Shown in pieces: positions 49,113 to 61,566 of a stretch of 64,000 nucleotides of DNA. The position numbers and the translations under genes are program-made. Within the stretch, counting starts at the first letter, position 1. Each line of letters opens with the position of its first letter. The stretch spans positions 29,734,001-29,798,000 of the forward strand of contig JAMJFZ010000239.1 in assembly GCA_026225945.1 (NCBI GenBank), read 5' to 3'. This DNA comes from Cricetomys ansorgei (lineage: Eukaryota; Chordata; Mammalia; Rodentia; Nesomyidae). A model generated the notes under the pieces. The model had not been told where the DNA came from and did no database searches. It saw only the letters and a program-made list of their open reading frames with translations.

Positions 49113-52100
49113 AGATAGTAGATACTGATGGCAGAGCAGGTGTAAATAGTAAAATCTAAGAAATTTTCAATACTAAAAAAACAGCTACACCTGCTTGTCA
49201 TAAAGTTCTTGGAAGAAACCCCGATTTATTTATGATATCTTATGATGATAAGATGACTCCACAAGACGATATTGTTCTGTATGCAAATATTACAAAGCAA
49301 ATCTTGCCTCTGTATTGCTAAGGCTATTCACTGAGCAGAAGTACATTTATATTATTTTAATGTACATTAACTTTAACTGTACATTATGCAGTGTCTTAGA
49401 TGGAAAGATGTGGATTCTTAAAATAGTATTGAGAATCCTTTTATTTGTTTTGATAGATATTTGGGTGAATCTTATCAAATTTCTGAGTAAAGAAAATAAA
49501 AAGTTCTTGATGGTTGTCAAAGAAGTGAGAAGGAATTACGAATAAAACAAAAATAAAAGATGAAAAGACATCTTAGAGTCTATGAGAAAAACCTACCTAC
49601 TCACAGTTATTCTGATGTCACTGGGAGGAAAGTTAAGTACCCAGGTAAACCCCTTTAATACCAGTGGTTAGATGGAGGTCACCACATATGATTTAAGTTC
49701 TTAAAGCAAACAGTAGTATTTTTTTAACCGGCATAGGCATTTTCACTCTAAGAGAAAATGAAAAATTTTATTTTGTCTTTCTCCCTTTAAGTGTTCCAGG
49801 GAATGTTATAAATATTTAAAAGCTGTGATTTACGGCCATAAGATCTAGAAGCAGTGGACTGAAGTAATCTGTGCTGTGTAATATATTTAGGACAATGATG
49901 TTCATCATGAAGATGTATATGTTGGGTGTGTTCTGGGGGAGGGCGCAGGATATGCATCCCGCAGAGCCAAAGAATAGACACTGACTGCTTCTGGCCACAG
50001 AAGTACTTTAGAATAAACCATTGCTAGAAAAGCAGAATCAGCATTGCAATGCTTTTTAGTTATTGAAGTCAAGCTTGTTTTAATTATCATAATTACTTTT
50101 TAAAGGAAAGCTAAAATTTAAACTAATTTAAATAATGCCAAACAGTAGACCCATAGAAAATTTGTAATTTAAAGAATAGAGGTTTCTTGTGTATAAAGTA
50201 TATTCAAAGAAGTATATTAACAGAAGCCAAAATTACTAGAAGAAAATTAGACTACTAAAAACTACAGGTGCCAGTAATTAGATAAATGGCGTCAGGAAAA
50301 AAAAAAAAAAGTGAAAGAAAATTCTGAAACAGTCACAGTAAATTCTGTGCTGCTCTCTTACTTTTATGCTTTGTTAATCTTTTATTGTTGTTTCCAGTTC
50401 ATCAGACTTGGAAAACATGAGCTTTTGCCAGTTTTCCGACTCAGGAATTCCGTGATGTCGGCTACTGTTATACATGAGGACAGTAAACCATTTCAAATAA
50501 AATTCAAGTAAAATTCCCTCCCTGGTTGTTTGCTCTGTGAGGACTGGAAGGTAATTTCCAGTTGCACTGCGCAGTAACCAGTTCCCTTTTTAATTTCCAC
50601 AACGTTGCTGTCTCCTCTTCAGGGCCATGCTCCCCTACATTTCATGATGCTCGTAAATTTACAGTCCTTCTAATTCCTCAATTGCCAATTAAGAACACAT
50701 TTATTAAAAAAAAAAAAAACCAGATTTGTAAAGATGGTGGTGAAGATTTAGTTTTAGAAAAAATAGCAGGATTGAAAATTTATCTAAAAAAATCAGAAAA
50801 TCAGATCACGGACACCAGAGCTTAGTATAAATTGCAGGCCCGTGTCATGGTTAGTGAGAAAGCTAATATGGTTGGAGAGCTAAGGCAGCAATATCAGGCT
50901 CTTCTCCATGTAGAGCCCTGAAAAATGTTCTTATGTTTTTTTTTTTTTTTTTTCTTAGGCTTTTCTCATTTCTGAAAAAACTAAATATAGATCCTGAGCC
51001 TGCTGTTGTCCTTCCGCTAAAGATTTAAATTTAAGAAATAATACATGCCTGTCTAGACAACCCTAAAATTGTTTTAGTTACTGATGTATGGATGACTGAT
51101 AAGTGTCATCTTCGCTGCCTGCGCTGCACTGGGAATCCAGTCTACTGACATTTGTCTAGAGCTGACCTATGTCTGCATTTTAGATTTACATGAAACATTT
51201 AAGTTTTACAACTCTAAGCCTCGATGTCATTGTTCCTACTCTACATTCAATACAATAAAACAATTAGATCCTCAACCATGTTTCTTTCTTTCTCACATGG
51301 ATGTTTTTAATTAAACCAGCAGGGAAGATTGTAATCAAACTAAAGGCAACGGAATTTGCTTCATCCCTTACCTAGCGAAACAATTATTAAATTCCCTAGC
51401 TTCATATTTCTCATACCGATAAAATTAAATCTGCAGCACAGCTAGGAAGAGCAGGGAACAAAAAAAAAAAAGAGAGAAAGAAAACAGGAAAAAGGAAAAA
51501 GCAATCGCAAGGAATCAGCACCTGTAGGTCTACAGAAAAATAATGCAAAATATATAACTGTGTTGTCTAGGAAATTGTTATCGTGCTCCTATATATTTCA
51601 TATCAGATTTCCTCATTTTTGCTTTATTGGGGGAAGGTTTCTATATCTTACACACAATAACAGAACAGTAGAGCCCTTTGAAATGCAGTTATAAGACCTA
51701 ATTAGGTTATTTCTGAACCATGGTTTTGTAGAATAATGGTTTACCTTGAGTTGACCCATGATTCTACTGAAAGAAATAGTTTGCCTGGTGTATGTTATGT
51801 TATAAATGTGTGGTTATTAAGAACATGAATATGAAGAAAGGCTTCCTGGGCTGTGTGTCTATGAGACTGTGTTAGACATCTCATTACCCTGATGCACTGT
51901 GACATATGACATTCCCACTCTTCACCTCGCACGCTGTTTACACTGCTCATACAAGTTTAAAAATTTATGTGAGAAACAATCATCCTTACATTTCAAACAT
52001 ATGGGGAAAACAATTTACATAATTTCCAGCCAGTGAGAAAACACAGAATTTGAGGAGCTGCGGAAGTGATAACTTCCGTGATGTGAACAATGGGTCCTGA

Positions 52101-53397
52101 CAGCCCTCCATCTGATTTAGGCTCATGCTGGATTGTTGGCAAGAGTCAGCGACAATGAGTTTCCCATGCTGTAACTGGGTCTCAGCAGTTGCCTCAAGTA
52201 TATCAATATTTATCTTCATCTTCTGACTCTGATTAAGAGCAGAATGTTGAGCATTTTTCACTATCAAATCCTTGGCTTGTGGTAAGCACTCTATGAATTT
52301 TAGGCGAGTTAATGAATATTAAGAAAATCAGCAGCAAGAGTTGAAAGGTGCATAGCATGCTGGTAAATTCAGGAGGGTCTATTCTCTTAAGACAAAATGC
52401 CCCATATACAAACCTGAACTTCATACATGAAGTACAGCAATGCTAAAAGCATGGAAGGCTGAAAAGAAAAGGAGAAAGACACTCTAGGTGAGTAAGAAAT
52501 TTGCATGAGATAGGGGGAAAACAGTCAAACCTTTAAGACAGGCTTAATGTTGCAATATTTTCATTATAACCGAACCACTGAACTCTATGGATGGAAAGGG
52601 GTTGATGAAAGTTAGACTCTAGTCCTGAATTTTTGTCTCTTCTTTATAATTTATTTTGTTTGGGTTAAAAAATAAATCTACCTTCCTTGTGGAATGCGGA
52701 AACTAATTTATGAAGTGGTTTATTTGAGCAGAGGCAGTTTTGTTGTTTTTTTTCTTTTTTTTTTATATGAAATTGGTGTTTGATTAAGGACAGGACACAG
52801 AAAATGGGATTCTATATCTATAGAATCTACAATCCTTTAAATATGGGGATAGCCCCCCCAAAATTTCCATAGATGTTAACTAGTTTCAGGATAATGATTT
52901 TTAATTAATTTTTTGAGATTATACTATAATTGAATCATTTCCTCTTTTCACTTTCCTTCTCACAAACCCTCCTATAAAAACAATTTAGAAACATAAATTA
53001 TTTTTCTTATATTGTTTGATGTAAGGGCGTTAGAGACACATGAAATCAAGAAGCAAATATTGAAAAAAGAAACCTGTTCAGAAGAACAAAAGATGGTCTC
53101 GTTTCCAAATGTGATACAATAGATCAAATGAAGAAATACAAAACCAAAACCAGTTTTTAAATTTTCTTCTTAATCTTCTTAGTTTTATTTTTCACAAATG
53201 GCACATTTATTTTCCATTAGTTAACATAAATAGAAATAGACAAATTATTCTATTCTTAAAACACCAAAAAGCCATAATAAAAGACAAAAATACAAAATAT
53301 AAAAAAGACAATTGAAATCACACAGAGTAAATAGAGCAGTTTTTTTAGTGTGAAGTTCAATTTGATTTTCTAAAACAGTCTTTAAAATATATTACTT
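49113..53397. other. No gene or clear repeat recognised
   Basis: Over 4 kb of AT-rich sequence. Homopolymer runs at 50,299-50,311, 50,706-50,719, 50,936-50,955 and 51,461-51,472 may be tails of old retroelements that I cannot otherwise identify. Confidence 0.45.
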
Positions 53398-53544
53398 CTG
53401 GGTCAGCAAGATGATTCAGTGGGGGGTAAAGGTACTTACCATCAAACCCCAATACCTGAGCCCAATACCCCAGTCCTATACGATGAGAGGAGAGAACACA
53501 CTCCTAGAAGTTCTCTTCTAACCTCAAAACACATACACTGTAAT

Positions 53545-53588
<44 letters not shown>

Positions 53589-53600
53589 TAAATAATAAAT
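53398..53600 (+). repeat. B3A-type SINE with (CA)n tail
   Basis: 'gggtcagcaagatgattcag', 'ggtacttaccatcaaacccc' and 'gttctcttctaacctcaaaa' give the B3A order. A (CA)n tract (53,546-53,587) and A-rich end follow. Confidence 0.78.
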
Positions 53601-53989
53601 TCATAAATCTAATAAAAATAGCTACTTTCACTCCAAGAACTTCATAATGTTGAGTCATTTTTGTTTCTTGAAAATTAAGATCTATAACTTAGGATATCTA
53701 CATGTTGAGAAGGAGAGTGTTCCTCATGTAAGTTCAACCTGCCACATTGCAGAAACTTCAATTAATTTGCAGCTTGAATTGCAAATTTTAAAAGTGAATT
53801 TTTATACAATAAATTTCACAGAGTGCATTAGAGAGAAATATTAAAAGAATGAAATAAAAACAGGATTCTCAGAACTGAAGGAAAGAATCGAGAAGTCCCC
53901 AATCTGTCTACTAGACTTTGTTCATTCTTGATTTTTACATTGATTTCAGTAGAGTAAGTTCAGTAGACCCTGCTTCCTGAGACACTTAT
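53601..53989. other. No gene recognised
   Basis: AT-rich; a 65-codon chance frame at 53,647-53,844. Confidence 0.4.
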
Positions 53990-54354
53990 AGACTTAGTTA
54001 CTTTTTTATTGCTGTTAGAAGACAACACAGACAAGGTAACTTATAAAAGAAAGTGTTTATTTGGGAATTACAGATTCAGAGGGTTAGAGTCCATGACAAC
54101 CATGACATGGATCTTGGCAGGAATGAGACAGGCATGGTTCTGAAGCAGTAGCTGGGAGTTCACATCTTGAGATACAATCTTGAGGCAGAGATCTGAGAAT
54201 TAAGTAGACTTTTGAAATGTCAAAACCTATCCCCAGTGACAGACTTCCTCCAAAAAGACCATACCTCCTAATCCTTCCCAAACAGTCCACCATCTTCTGA
54301 CCGTGCATTCAAATGTATGAACCTATGATGGCCATTCTCATTCAAACCACCACA
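53990..54354 (-). mobile_element. ERVL-MaLR (MT/ORR1-type) LTR, reverse orientation
   Basis: Read on the minus strand it starts tgtggtggtttgaatgag. It contains 'ggactgtttgggaaggatta', 'tttggaggaagtctgtcact' and 'ccagctactgcttcagaacc', a ccaaataaacactttc polyadenylation region, and ends near 'cagcaataaaaaagtaact'. Full-length LTR of about 365 bp. The frames inside are not genes. Confidence 0.82.
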
Positions 54355-54909
54355 TTACTGTTATAAATTCTGAGTGAAACACTGTAACTATGAAGCTATT
54401 TACCCGTGGAATAGAAGCATAGCCTAAAGCAGCCTTTGTTGGATGAGAGGCCATAAAGCTGTGACAGTGAAGCCTGGATTTTGTTGGAGACCCCAAGATG
54501 TCAGAGATGCCAGATCCATAAGACAGCTGACAAGGTGAAGGGCAGACAATACGCACAACCAGCCTGAGAGAGCAGTGTGCTGCAGTCACCAGAGCTGGAG
54601 GAGTAGGTGACCAAAGAGCCATGTAAGTAGGGATTTACAGTCTGTCCTACTGGGTTTAGGTTTTGCTTTGGTCTAGTATTTTCTCACAATGCCTTCTTTC
54701 CTACCTTTTGGAATGATAATTCATATTCTGTGTTAGTGTATGTTGGAAGTATACAATTTGTTTTTTTGTTTTGTTTTTTATTATATAGAGGGTTAAAGTT
54801 AAGAGATTGCCTTGGACTTTAAAATTGTCTTGAGACAGAAAGACTAGAGATTTTTGAAGTTGGACTAAATGTGCTTTGCATTATGATATATGGCTACATG
54901 GGAGTGAAA
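54355..54909 (+). mobile_element. MaLR internal fragment
   Basis: It is sense-oriented toward the LTR at 54,910. It contains 'gatgtcagagatgccagatc', 'agacagctgacaaggtgaag', 'gggtttaggttttgctttgg', 'ccttttggaatgataattca' and 'ttttgaagttggactaaatg', which I recognise as the noncoding internal region that precedes rodent MT/ORR1 3' LTRs. No gag, pol or env reading frame remains, as is usual for MaLRs. Confidence 0.75.
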
Positions 54910-55270
54910 TGTGGTGGTTTGAACAAGAAGGACCCCCCTACACACACATAGGCTCATACAGCTTGAATGTTTAATATCAACTGGTGGACTGACTAAGAAG
55001 ATGTAGCCTTGTTAGAGGAAGTGCATCACTGAGTGTGGGCTTTGGAGTTTCAAAAGCCTCTATCAGACCAGTTTCTCTTCCTGCCTCCATCTCGCTGAAA
55101 AGAGGTAAGCTCTCAGCTACTGCTCCAGCACCATGATTGCCTAAAGGCTGCCATGCTTTCCAGGACAACGATCAAAGACCAACCCTCTGAAATTGTAGGC
55201 AAACCCCCAATTAAATGTTTTGCTCTTTTTCATGGTGTCTCCCCATAGCAATGGAACAGTAGCTAAGACA
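54910..55270 (+). mobile_element. ERVL-MaLR (MT-type) LTR
   Basis: It starts tgtggtggtttgaacaag. It contains 'gccttgttagaggaagtgca', 'tcagctactgctccagcacc', 'ctctgaaattgtaggcaaac' and 'ccccaattaaatgttttgc', and ends 'agcaatggaacagtagctaa gaca'. It is the 3' LTR of the fragment to its left. Confidence 0.88.
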
Positions 55271-55461
55271 ATACATATACATATACTTAAAAAGATAAAT
55301 AAATATTTTTAATAATTATAGTACAGTCTAGAAATGTCCTAGAATACACTCTATAAGTTTAATAAGAGAATAGAGATGATGTATAAGAAGCAAGGAAATT
55401 TTAAAACAAATCAACAGAAATCACATCAATCAAAGAAAACAGAGGGAGAACAGAGGCATTT
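55271..55461. other. Unclassified spacer
   Basis: AT-rich sequence between the MaLR and the inverted repeat. No features seen. Confidence 0.35.
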
Positions 55462-55588
55462 AAAAGTAAGAGGAAACAGCATGGACTGGGGGACAATAGG
55501 AAAAGACAATATTTCAATATCAATATATATATGTGTGAATTCATATATATATGTATATATGTGTATATATATATACACAATATATGTA

Positions 55589-55641
<53 letters not shown>

Positions 55642-55685
55642 CCCTTTCCTATTGTCCCCAGTCGATGCCACTTCCTCTTACTTTT
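55462..55685. repeat. Inverted repeat (about 50-bp arms) around a (TA)n-rich core
   Basis: The left arm (55,462-55,512) and the reverse complement of the right arm (55,636-55,685) agree at about 43 of 50 positions, with one single-base gap. Shared words are aaaagtaagaggaa, gactgg and ggacaataggaaa. The core (55,513-55,640) is tatata/tgtgtg sequence, ending in a pure (TA)n run at 55,603-55,638. The strand can fold into a long hairpin, so it is a PATRR-like structure. No known transposon ends are recognised. Confidence 0.9.
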
Positions 55686-56463
55686 CCTATAATTGACCAT
55701 TGCCATGGCCAATCTGCCAATAGCCAATTGGGAAAAAAAAATTCTTGAAAGTAGACAAAGCAAAGTGAAATATCACAAACAAGGAATCTGCAATTAAATT
55801 AACTATGGACCCGTTATTGTAAACTGAAAGGGCCAAAACATAGTGACAAGACAAAGACTTCCCAGAGTTTAATTTAATATAAAACAATATATCTTTAGAT
55901 GACACATCAACAGCATCTATCTCTGTTATAGACCAGGTAACTCTTAGAGCCAAAGAAAGATGAATCTAGAATTGAACTTGGATCAGCAAACGTGAAGATA
56001 AAGTTGCAAGGACTATTTGGGGCATTGTATCATTGTCTTCTTAGGATTATAACCCCTGTAGACATAAGAGATAACTGTAGCATCAACAACTGTGTTGCAG
56101 GGGATGAAGAGCCTACAGAGTAGCAAGAGACCATTGTATTGTAAATGAAGTCATATAGTATTACCAGCCAGACTGTTGAAAGTAGAGCAGTAAGGCAAGG
56201 CCATTGTGTTCATGAACTCAGGGCTGCTGTGGTAGCCTTGCTCATGCTGTGCAGATGATCAAGCCAGTCAACATTCCTCGAAGGGCCTCATCCTTAACTT
56301 AAAAGCTAATGGCAATTGATGGCTCCCTGGTGAAGGAGACTCACCTTTTTTTTTTTTTCATGGGTGTGGTCCCTAGTACATTGTCCACCCTTCAGTGGTT
56401 GGCCTTACATTCATATGCATAGACAGCATTAATTGGGTTCACTGTATTGCAGAGAAACTCACA
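55686..56463. other. No gene or clear repeat recognised
   Basis: Unclassified sequence with a 12-base T run near 56,348. Confidence 0.4.
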
Positions 56464-56512
56464 TGCACACGCACACACACACACACACACACACATACAC
56501 ACACACACACAC
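56464..56512 (+). repeat. (CA)n microsatellite
   Basis: About 23 CA units, with cg and ta interruptions. Confidence 0.97.
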
Positions 56513-57849
56513 CACATGGTAGGGGAGGGGTGCTGGGGAGGTTATGGGCAATGTTCTTGGGAGGACTTGGGCAGGGTCATCTTGGGTAACTATGACCCAA
56601 ATACATTGGATATAACTATGATATACGAAAAAATATTTTTAAGTAGAGACTGTGTAGTACAATCCTTAAGGTTATATATAAAACAGTAAATAATAAACAG
56701 TGCAATAATAAAAATATGTACAAGTTTTATACTAAACTAATATTCAATTGATTGTTTTCTTCAGAGCTTTAAAATCTCAAAGCAAATGCCACCAGAAAGA
56801 AAGCCTCAATTTTGTACAAAATGGTCATGAAGCTTAGATGAAATACAATTCTTATAAACAAAAAGATGCCAGGAGCCAAACTAATTAATATTTCAAATAC
56901 TGAGGAAAAAAATTCTCAACCTAGAATTCAGAATTCATTTAAATGGTTATTAAGGAAAATGAAAAAATGAAAACATTACGGATAGAGCTGAAAATAATAT
57001 ACTTTTGTGACACTAGAATATTAAGCATCAACTGGTTAAGAAAGAAACTGAATCCTAAAAAAAGTGAATTAGTATTCTAAACAAATACTCCACACAAATG
57101 AGAGTAATTGTCTTAGAAAGACTATCAAAGAACAAAGAATTCAAGTACTAGACAGCATAAGGATAGAACACAGTGTGAAGATGCTAGGCTTCAGCTTCTA
57201 GGTGGCTTTGTGCTACTTGCTCTAATTGAGATTGATTCTATAATTTTGATAAGCATTGTATGAAGTTTAAGTATAATGATCACTAAGGGAATGATACAAA
57301 ATATTAAACATCACAGTAATTTTAAAAATGTTAATTTTCATTAAAAAAATTAATGCCCACTTTATTGAGGTCACAATAAAAGATTTAATATTTAATGAAA
57401 TTTCAGTAAACAGTAGAAATAAAATTACAGACATAACCACCAAGAACTGGGCCAGACAGGATGAAAGATTTGGAGGAACGGGGACTGTTCCTTAATGCTA
57501 AGGAAAAGTTAGTTTATGACAGTGGATGATTCTAAATCTATTCACATTCAGAAGATTGTCTAAATACTAAAAACAAGTGATGAACGGTAGGTAAAATTTG
57601 ATTAATAATAGAACTGAATAATAAACTCAGAACCTGAGATTTATTTTCAGGTCATAATAAATTCTGCTATTAGGAAAAAAGAGTGGTAGTGAGAATTTAA
57701 AACTATTTTGGCAAAAAGATAATCTCAACAGATATATGAACCTGTGCATAACTAGAATTAAAGTTTTACAGGTTAAGAATATAAACATAATATTTATACT
57801 GAAAACTAACAGAAGATTGGACATGAATGATGTAAGCCTTCTTTTTTAA
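56513..57849. other. No gene recognised; AT-rich, possibly decayed L1
   Basis: Low-GC, A-rich plus strand, as in old sense L1 ORF2. No frame survives. Confidence 0.35.
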
Positions 57850-58255
57850 GATACTAGAAAAACTGATGATGTGACATAAGAAAACATGGGAAAAAACGAT
57901 GTGATAAAATATAAAATTGAGAAAAAATTATTATACCAATCTGAAGCTGGTTCTTTGCTATTAATTGTAATGACAAAGAAATGACTCACTAAAGAGTAGT
58001 ACAAATGGAGGAAAAACTCAGAAATATAAATGTAATCTCCAAATAAAAATTTTTAAAGAAAGAAAGCAATTGTCTACATTATGTCAATCTATTTTAAACA
58101 AAATGACCAATTATCTAGGAAAATACAACTCATAAAATCAGCTCAACAGTAATAGTTAAAATTAATAGTAATCCAGAATAAATAATTAAGCATTAAGTTA
58201 ATTAAGTCAGTAATCAAATTTCATTTACAATTTAAGCATAACTACCAAAAGATAA
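57850..58255 (+). mobile_element. Probable decayed LINE-1 ORF2 fragment
   Basis: A-rich sense strand containing 'gaagctggttctttgctatt', close to the L1 ORF2 word agctggttctttgagaaa. Degraded words follow in the order expected for ORF2. All frames are broken. The relation to the L1 3' end at 58,650 is plausible but unproven. Confidence 0.35.
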
Positions 58256-58304
58256 AACATACAATCCTTCATAGTGTAAGTAGATTAAGCATGTCATTCT
58301 GGAC

Positions 58305-58454
58305 CCCATGGAATGGTGGAGGTAATAAAGAACATTTCCACCAACAGCCTGACAACGTAACCTTCATTCCTGGACCCACATGGAGGAAAGAAAGAACCAA
58401 CTCCAACAAGTTGTGCTGTGACCTCTACAAGTGCTCCATGGGACTCATATGCGT

Positions 58455-58491
<37 letters not shown>

Positions 58492-58510
58492 AAAATAAAT
58501 AAAAATTAAA
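58305..58510 (+). repeat. B3A-type SINE with (CA)n tail
   Basis: 'cctggacccacatggaggaa', 'accaactccaacaagttgtg' and 'ctgtgacctctacaagtgct' are sense B3A, followed by (CA)n at 58,455-58,491 and an A-rich end. Confidence 0.8.
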
Positions 58511-58649
58511 AAATTAAACTCCATTATAGAAAGGTTTAAAAAACAAAAAGGCAGACAATAGAAGAGACAGAACCAATAAAAAGATGCTTGGGAATGACTC
58601 ATACTTGCCAAGAGTTCTAACTTTATGATGAGCAACTGAATATAATCTC

Positions 58650-59045
58650 TAAACAACACCAAATACTATGCCAGACCGGATGGAGAAAAGCACATGACAT
58701 CTAAACCCCAACACAAAAAACTATGGGCAACTGAGGCTAGACAGAAACAGGAGAGGAGGTCTTCCCCAGGGAAGAGCACATCAATAGGAGCTGCCCAAAG
58801 GTCAGCCCCAAAAACATACATACAGGTAGCATTATGTGAACTGAACAGGTTATATTTAGGAATATATATGTATTGGATATACATATATGCAAGCAATAAC
58901 AATTAGGTTAAAAAAAAAAACAACGAGGCCATGAATTTAAAGAAGAGCAGGGAGGGGCATATGGGACAGCTTAGAGGAAAGAAAATGAAGGGAAAAAGTA
59001 AATTATAATCTCAAAATATTTTAATTAAGAAAAGTAAAGGAAAAT
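58650..59045 (+). mobile_element. 5'-truncated LINE-1 (Lx-type) 3' end
   Basis: 'ccaaatactatgccagacc', 'gtcttccccagggaagagca', 'gaacaggttatatttaggaa', 'gaggccatgaatttaaagaa' and 'gtaaattataatctcaaaat' appear in sense L1 3' UTR order and run into an A-rich tail. It is the sense counterpart of part of the element at 3,305-4,640. Confidence 0.82.
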
Positions 59046-59187
59046 GTGTAAGTAAAGTGACTGTGGTTCTACCTAAAAGCACTACGAATCTACACAGTGT
59101 GTAACAGAGTCTGCAGATCGTCACCTCGGCAGAGTCCCTAAGTTAAAGAAAGCACGGTTAGACTGACATGTAGACTTGAAAGAAGGG

Positions 59188-59346
59188 TGCACTGGGCAGT
59201 GGTGTTGTGCACACCTTTAATCCCAGAACTCAGGAGGCAGATGCAAGCAGATCTCTGTGAGTTCAAGGCCATCATGGTCTACAGAATGAGTCCCAGGACA
59301 CCCAGAGTTACAACAGAGAAACTCTGACTCAGAAAAATAGAAAAAA
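59188..59346 (+). repeat. B1 SINE
   Basis: 'gggcagtggtgttgtgcaca', 'cctttaatcccagaactcag', 'atctctgtgagttcaaggcc' and 'gagaaactctgactcagaaa', with A-rich tail. Near full length; the right half has the murine form. Confidence 0.92.
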
Positions 59347-59454
59347 GAGAGATACAGAGTACAGTGTGAAAATAAGTTTGAGTGTGTTTAAAATCTAATC
59401 CAAATGACTAATTTCTATTCTACTAGCATATGGCTTTTCTATTTTGTTTATACA

Positions 59455-59633
59455 TGAGTGCAAGCATGTGTGCATGTGTGTGTGTTTGCACGTGTGTGTA
59501 TCTGTGTTTGTGTGTGTATGTGTCTGTATGTGCATGTGTGTGTCTGTATGTGCATGTGTGTGTGTTTCTGTATGTGCATATGTGAAAGTTTGTGTCTCTG
59601 TGTGTGTATGTGTATCTGCATGTGCATGTGTGA

Positions 59634-59670
<37 letters not shown>

Positions 59671-59688
59671 CATGTGTGTCTGTGTGTG
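59455..59688 (+). repeat. Large interrupted (TG)n tract
   Basis: About 230 bp of tgtg units interspersed with tgca, tctg and ttg. A pure (TG)n segment lies at 59,636-59,665. Long open frames in several phases here are consequences of the repeat (Cys/Val/Met-rich on plus, His/Thr-rich on minus). Confidence 0.97.
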
Positions 59689-59689
59689 C

Positions 59690-59832
59690 CGTACTCACGG
59701 AAGTCAGAACTCCTTGAGAGCTGGAGTTACTAGTGGCTGTGATCCACCAGATGTGAATGCTGGAATCCAAATTCTGATCTCATGATCGAGCAAGGAACAC
59801 TCTTAACCACTGAATAATCTCTCCATCCCTGC
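59690..59832 (-). repeat. B3-type SINE, reverse orientation
   Basis: 'gaagtcagaactccttgaga', 'gctggagttactagtggctg' and 'ctcttaaccactgaataatc', ending 'tctccatccctgc'. The giant TG tract stands at its tail end. Confidence 0.8.
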
Positions 59833-61566
59833 ATGTGACTTTTAAAGGAGCCTAAAATAATTATGAAGTCAGAATTAAAAATATCAGAACATACTTACAA
59901 ATGTATAAATGTTTTTGTTGGGGTCAGAAAATAAGCCTTTGAAGAGGGATAAAAATATATAGAAACAATAGAGACAGGAAAAATATCTCTTGAGCAATGT
60001 GACGATGCAAGATATATTCTTAATGGTACGGACATCACATTTGTACCTAATCTGATGAGTAATTGAAATAATTGAAAAAAATCACAGAATATCCCACATT
60101 AAGGAAAATGAGGAAAAAGTCATTTCTGATAGAAGCATTAACATAGATATTAAAATCATCAAAGTTCACATGAAAAAAAAATGATTGGAAGAGCAAAGCA
60201 AGTCTTACAAGTTTCCAAATAAACTCAAAGATTAAGGGTAACTTGCTGGCTGTGGGGATCTGTTAGGTAAGGTAAACATTGTCTAAGGTGGGTGAGAGAG
60301 GGGGCAGCCAGAGGTCTCACGCAGGGAGTGGCTAGTGGGGAGTGTCCTGACCTGAGGGCTGGATCAGGAGAAATGCAATCCTAGAACAAAGTGGGCTGGT
60401 TAGGACACCTCTAAAACACACTCAGACTCAGAAAGGATGCAAAAACACCCTCATGTAATTTAAGAAGAGACAGGACACCCGCACATCGGTATTTAAAATA
60501 TGCCATCCTAGAGGGGACACAGGAGTTAGGGGTTAGCTAAGGGCACACTGTGAAGAGTTCAAGGTTGAGCCGAGAAGAGCAAGAGAGAACTAAGTGGACT
60601 TTTAAAATTCAGTATCCAGTGGGCTGTCGATGGCAAGCCTGTATGCAGGAGACTGTGTTTGCCTGATTCTGTCAGTGTGTGTACACGTGCAAATACACAT
60701 GATGAGAAACACTGGAGTTACAGAAATACGGGTTGGGGTTAATGAAATTTGGTTGGAGGGCATTAGAATAAATTTCTTGTGTACAAAATATGGCTATCCT
60801 AAAAACAGTTGAATTTTAGGAAGTTTCATTTTCAGCCACCTGTGAGCTATATATGTCAATGGTATTCATTTGTGACAACACCCCTTAAACCAACATAACA
60901 ACTCATTGCCGTCTACAGATACTAACTCACATGAGTCATTGTTACATCTTTGGCAAGGAGGAAGTTATAACTATGTTTTGAAAAAAGTACAAAATTAAGT
61001 CCTAGTAAGAGTTGAAAGTCAGAGTATACAGAGCAGAGCAAAGGAAGGCAGGGAAAGGAGTTTGTCATCTAACCACTGCTGCTGTCTATCTCTGTAGCAG
61101 GAAGAACAGTACACACTAGTAGAATAGCAAACCCTTTGCCCTTGTTACAGTTATTTTCTAGATCAAGGTCTCAGTGCAACCAAGGGAAACCAATCCGTCA
61201 TCACCAGTCTGCTGGTGGTGCCGGCCCCCTGGCTCCCGCTCTGAGGGAAGACCCCTGACAGTTAACAGAAATAGCTAAATTGATTCCTCAATGAAGTAGA
61301 AGTTTCTTTCCTAAGTTTTCAAAGTTAAAAATATGTTAATTAAACACTGGATAATAAACTGAAAGAAATTACTCTTAATATCAACATTCAAACACTAAGT
61401 GTCACAAGGTCTACGTATCGCATTGTAGCCATATTAATACATTCTCTAGATACATATATTGCAATGTAATACTTCTTCATTTTATGCCTTCTGGAAAACA
61501 TTTTCCTATACTTCTAGATTTTATATTTTAGGTAATCTTCCATCATTTATTTGTTAAGATACTCTT
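59833..61566. other. No gene or clear repeat recognised
   Basis: Unclassified. 60,240-60,570 is GC-richer than its surroundings and has no name I can give. Confidence 0.4.

Noticed and set aside
54084..54622. Minus-strand frames of 74 and 94 codons
   Set aside because: MaLR LTR and internal sequence, which is noncoding in this class.
55376..55763. Open frames of 65-120 codons rich in Tyr-Ile
   Set aside because: Products of the (TA)n core and the inverted repeat; the similar ends on the two strands reflect the palindrome.
59395..59785. Overlapping open frames of 91-115 codons on both strands
   Set aside because: They are translations of the TG/CA tract (His/Thr-rich or Cys/Val-rich dipeptide-like output) and not genes.
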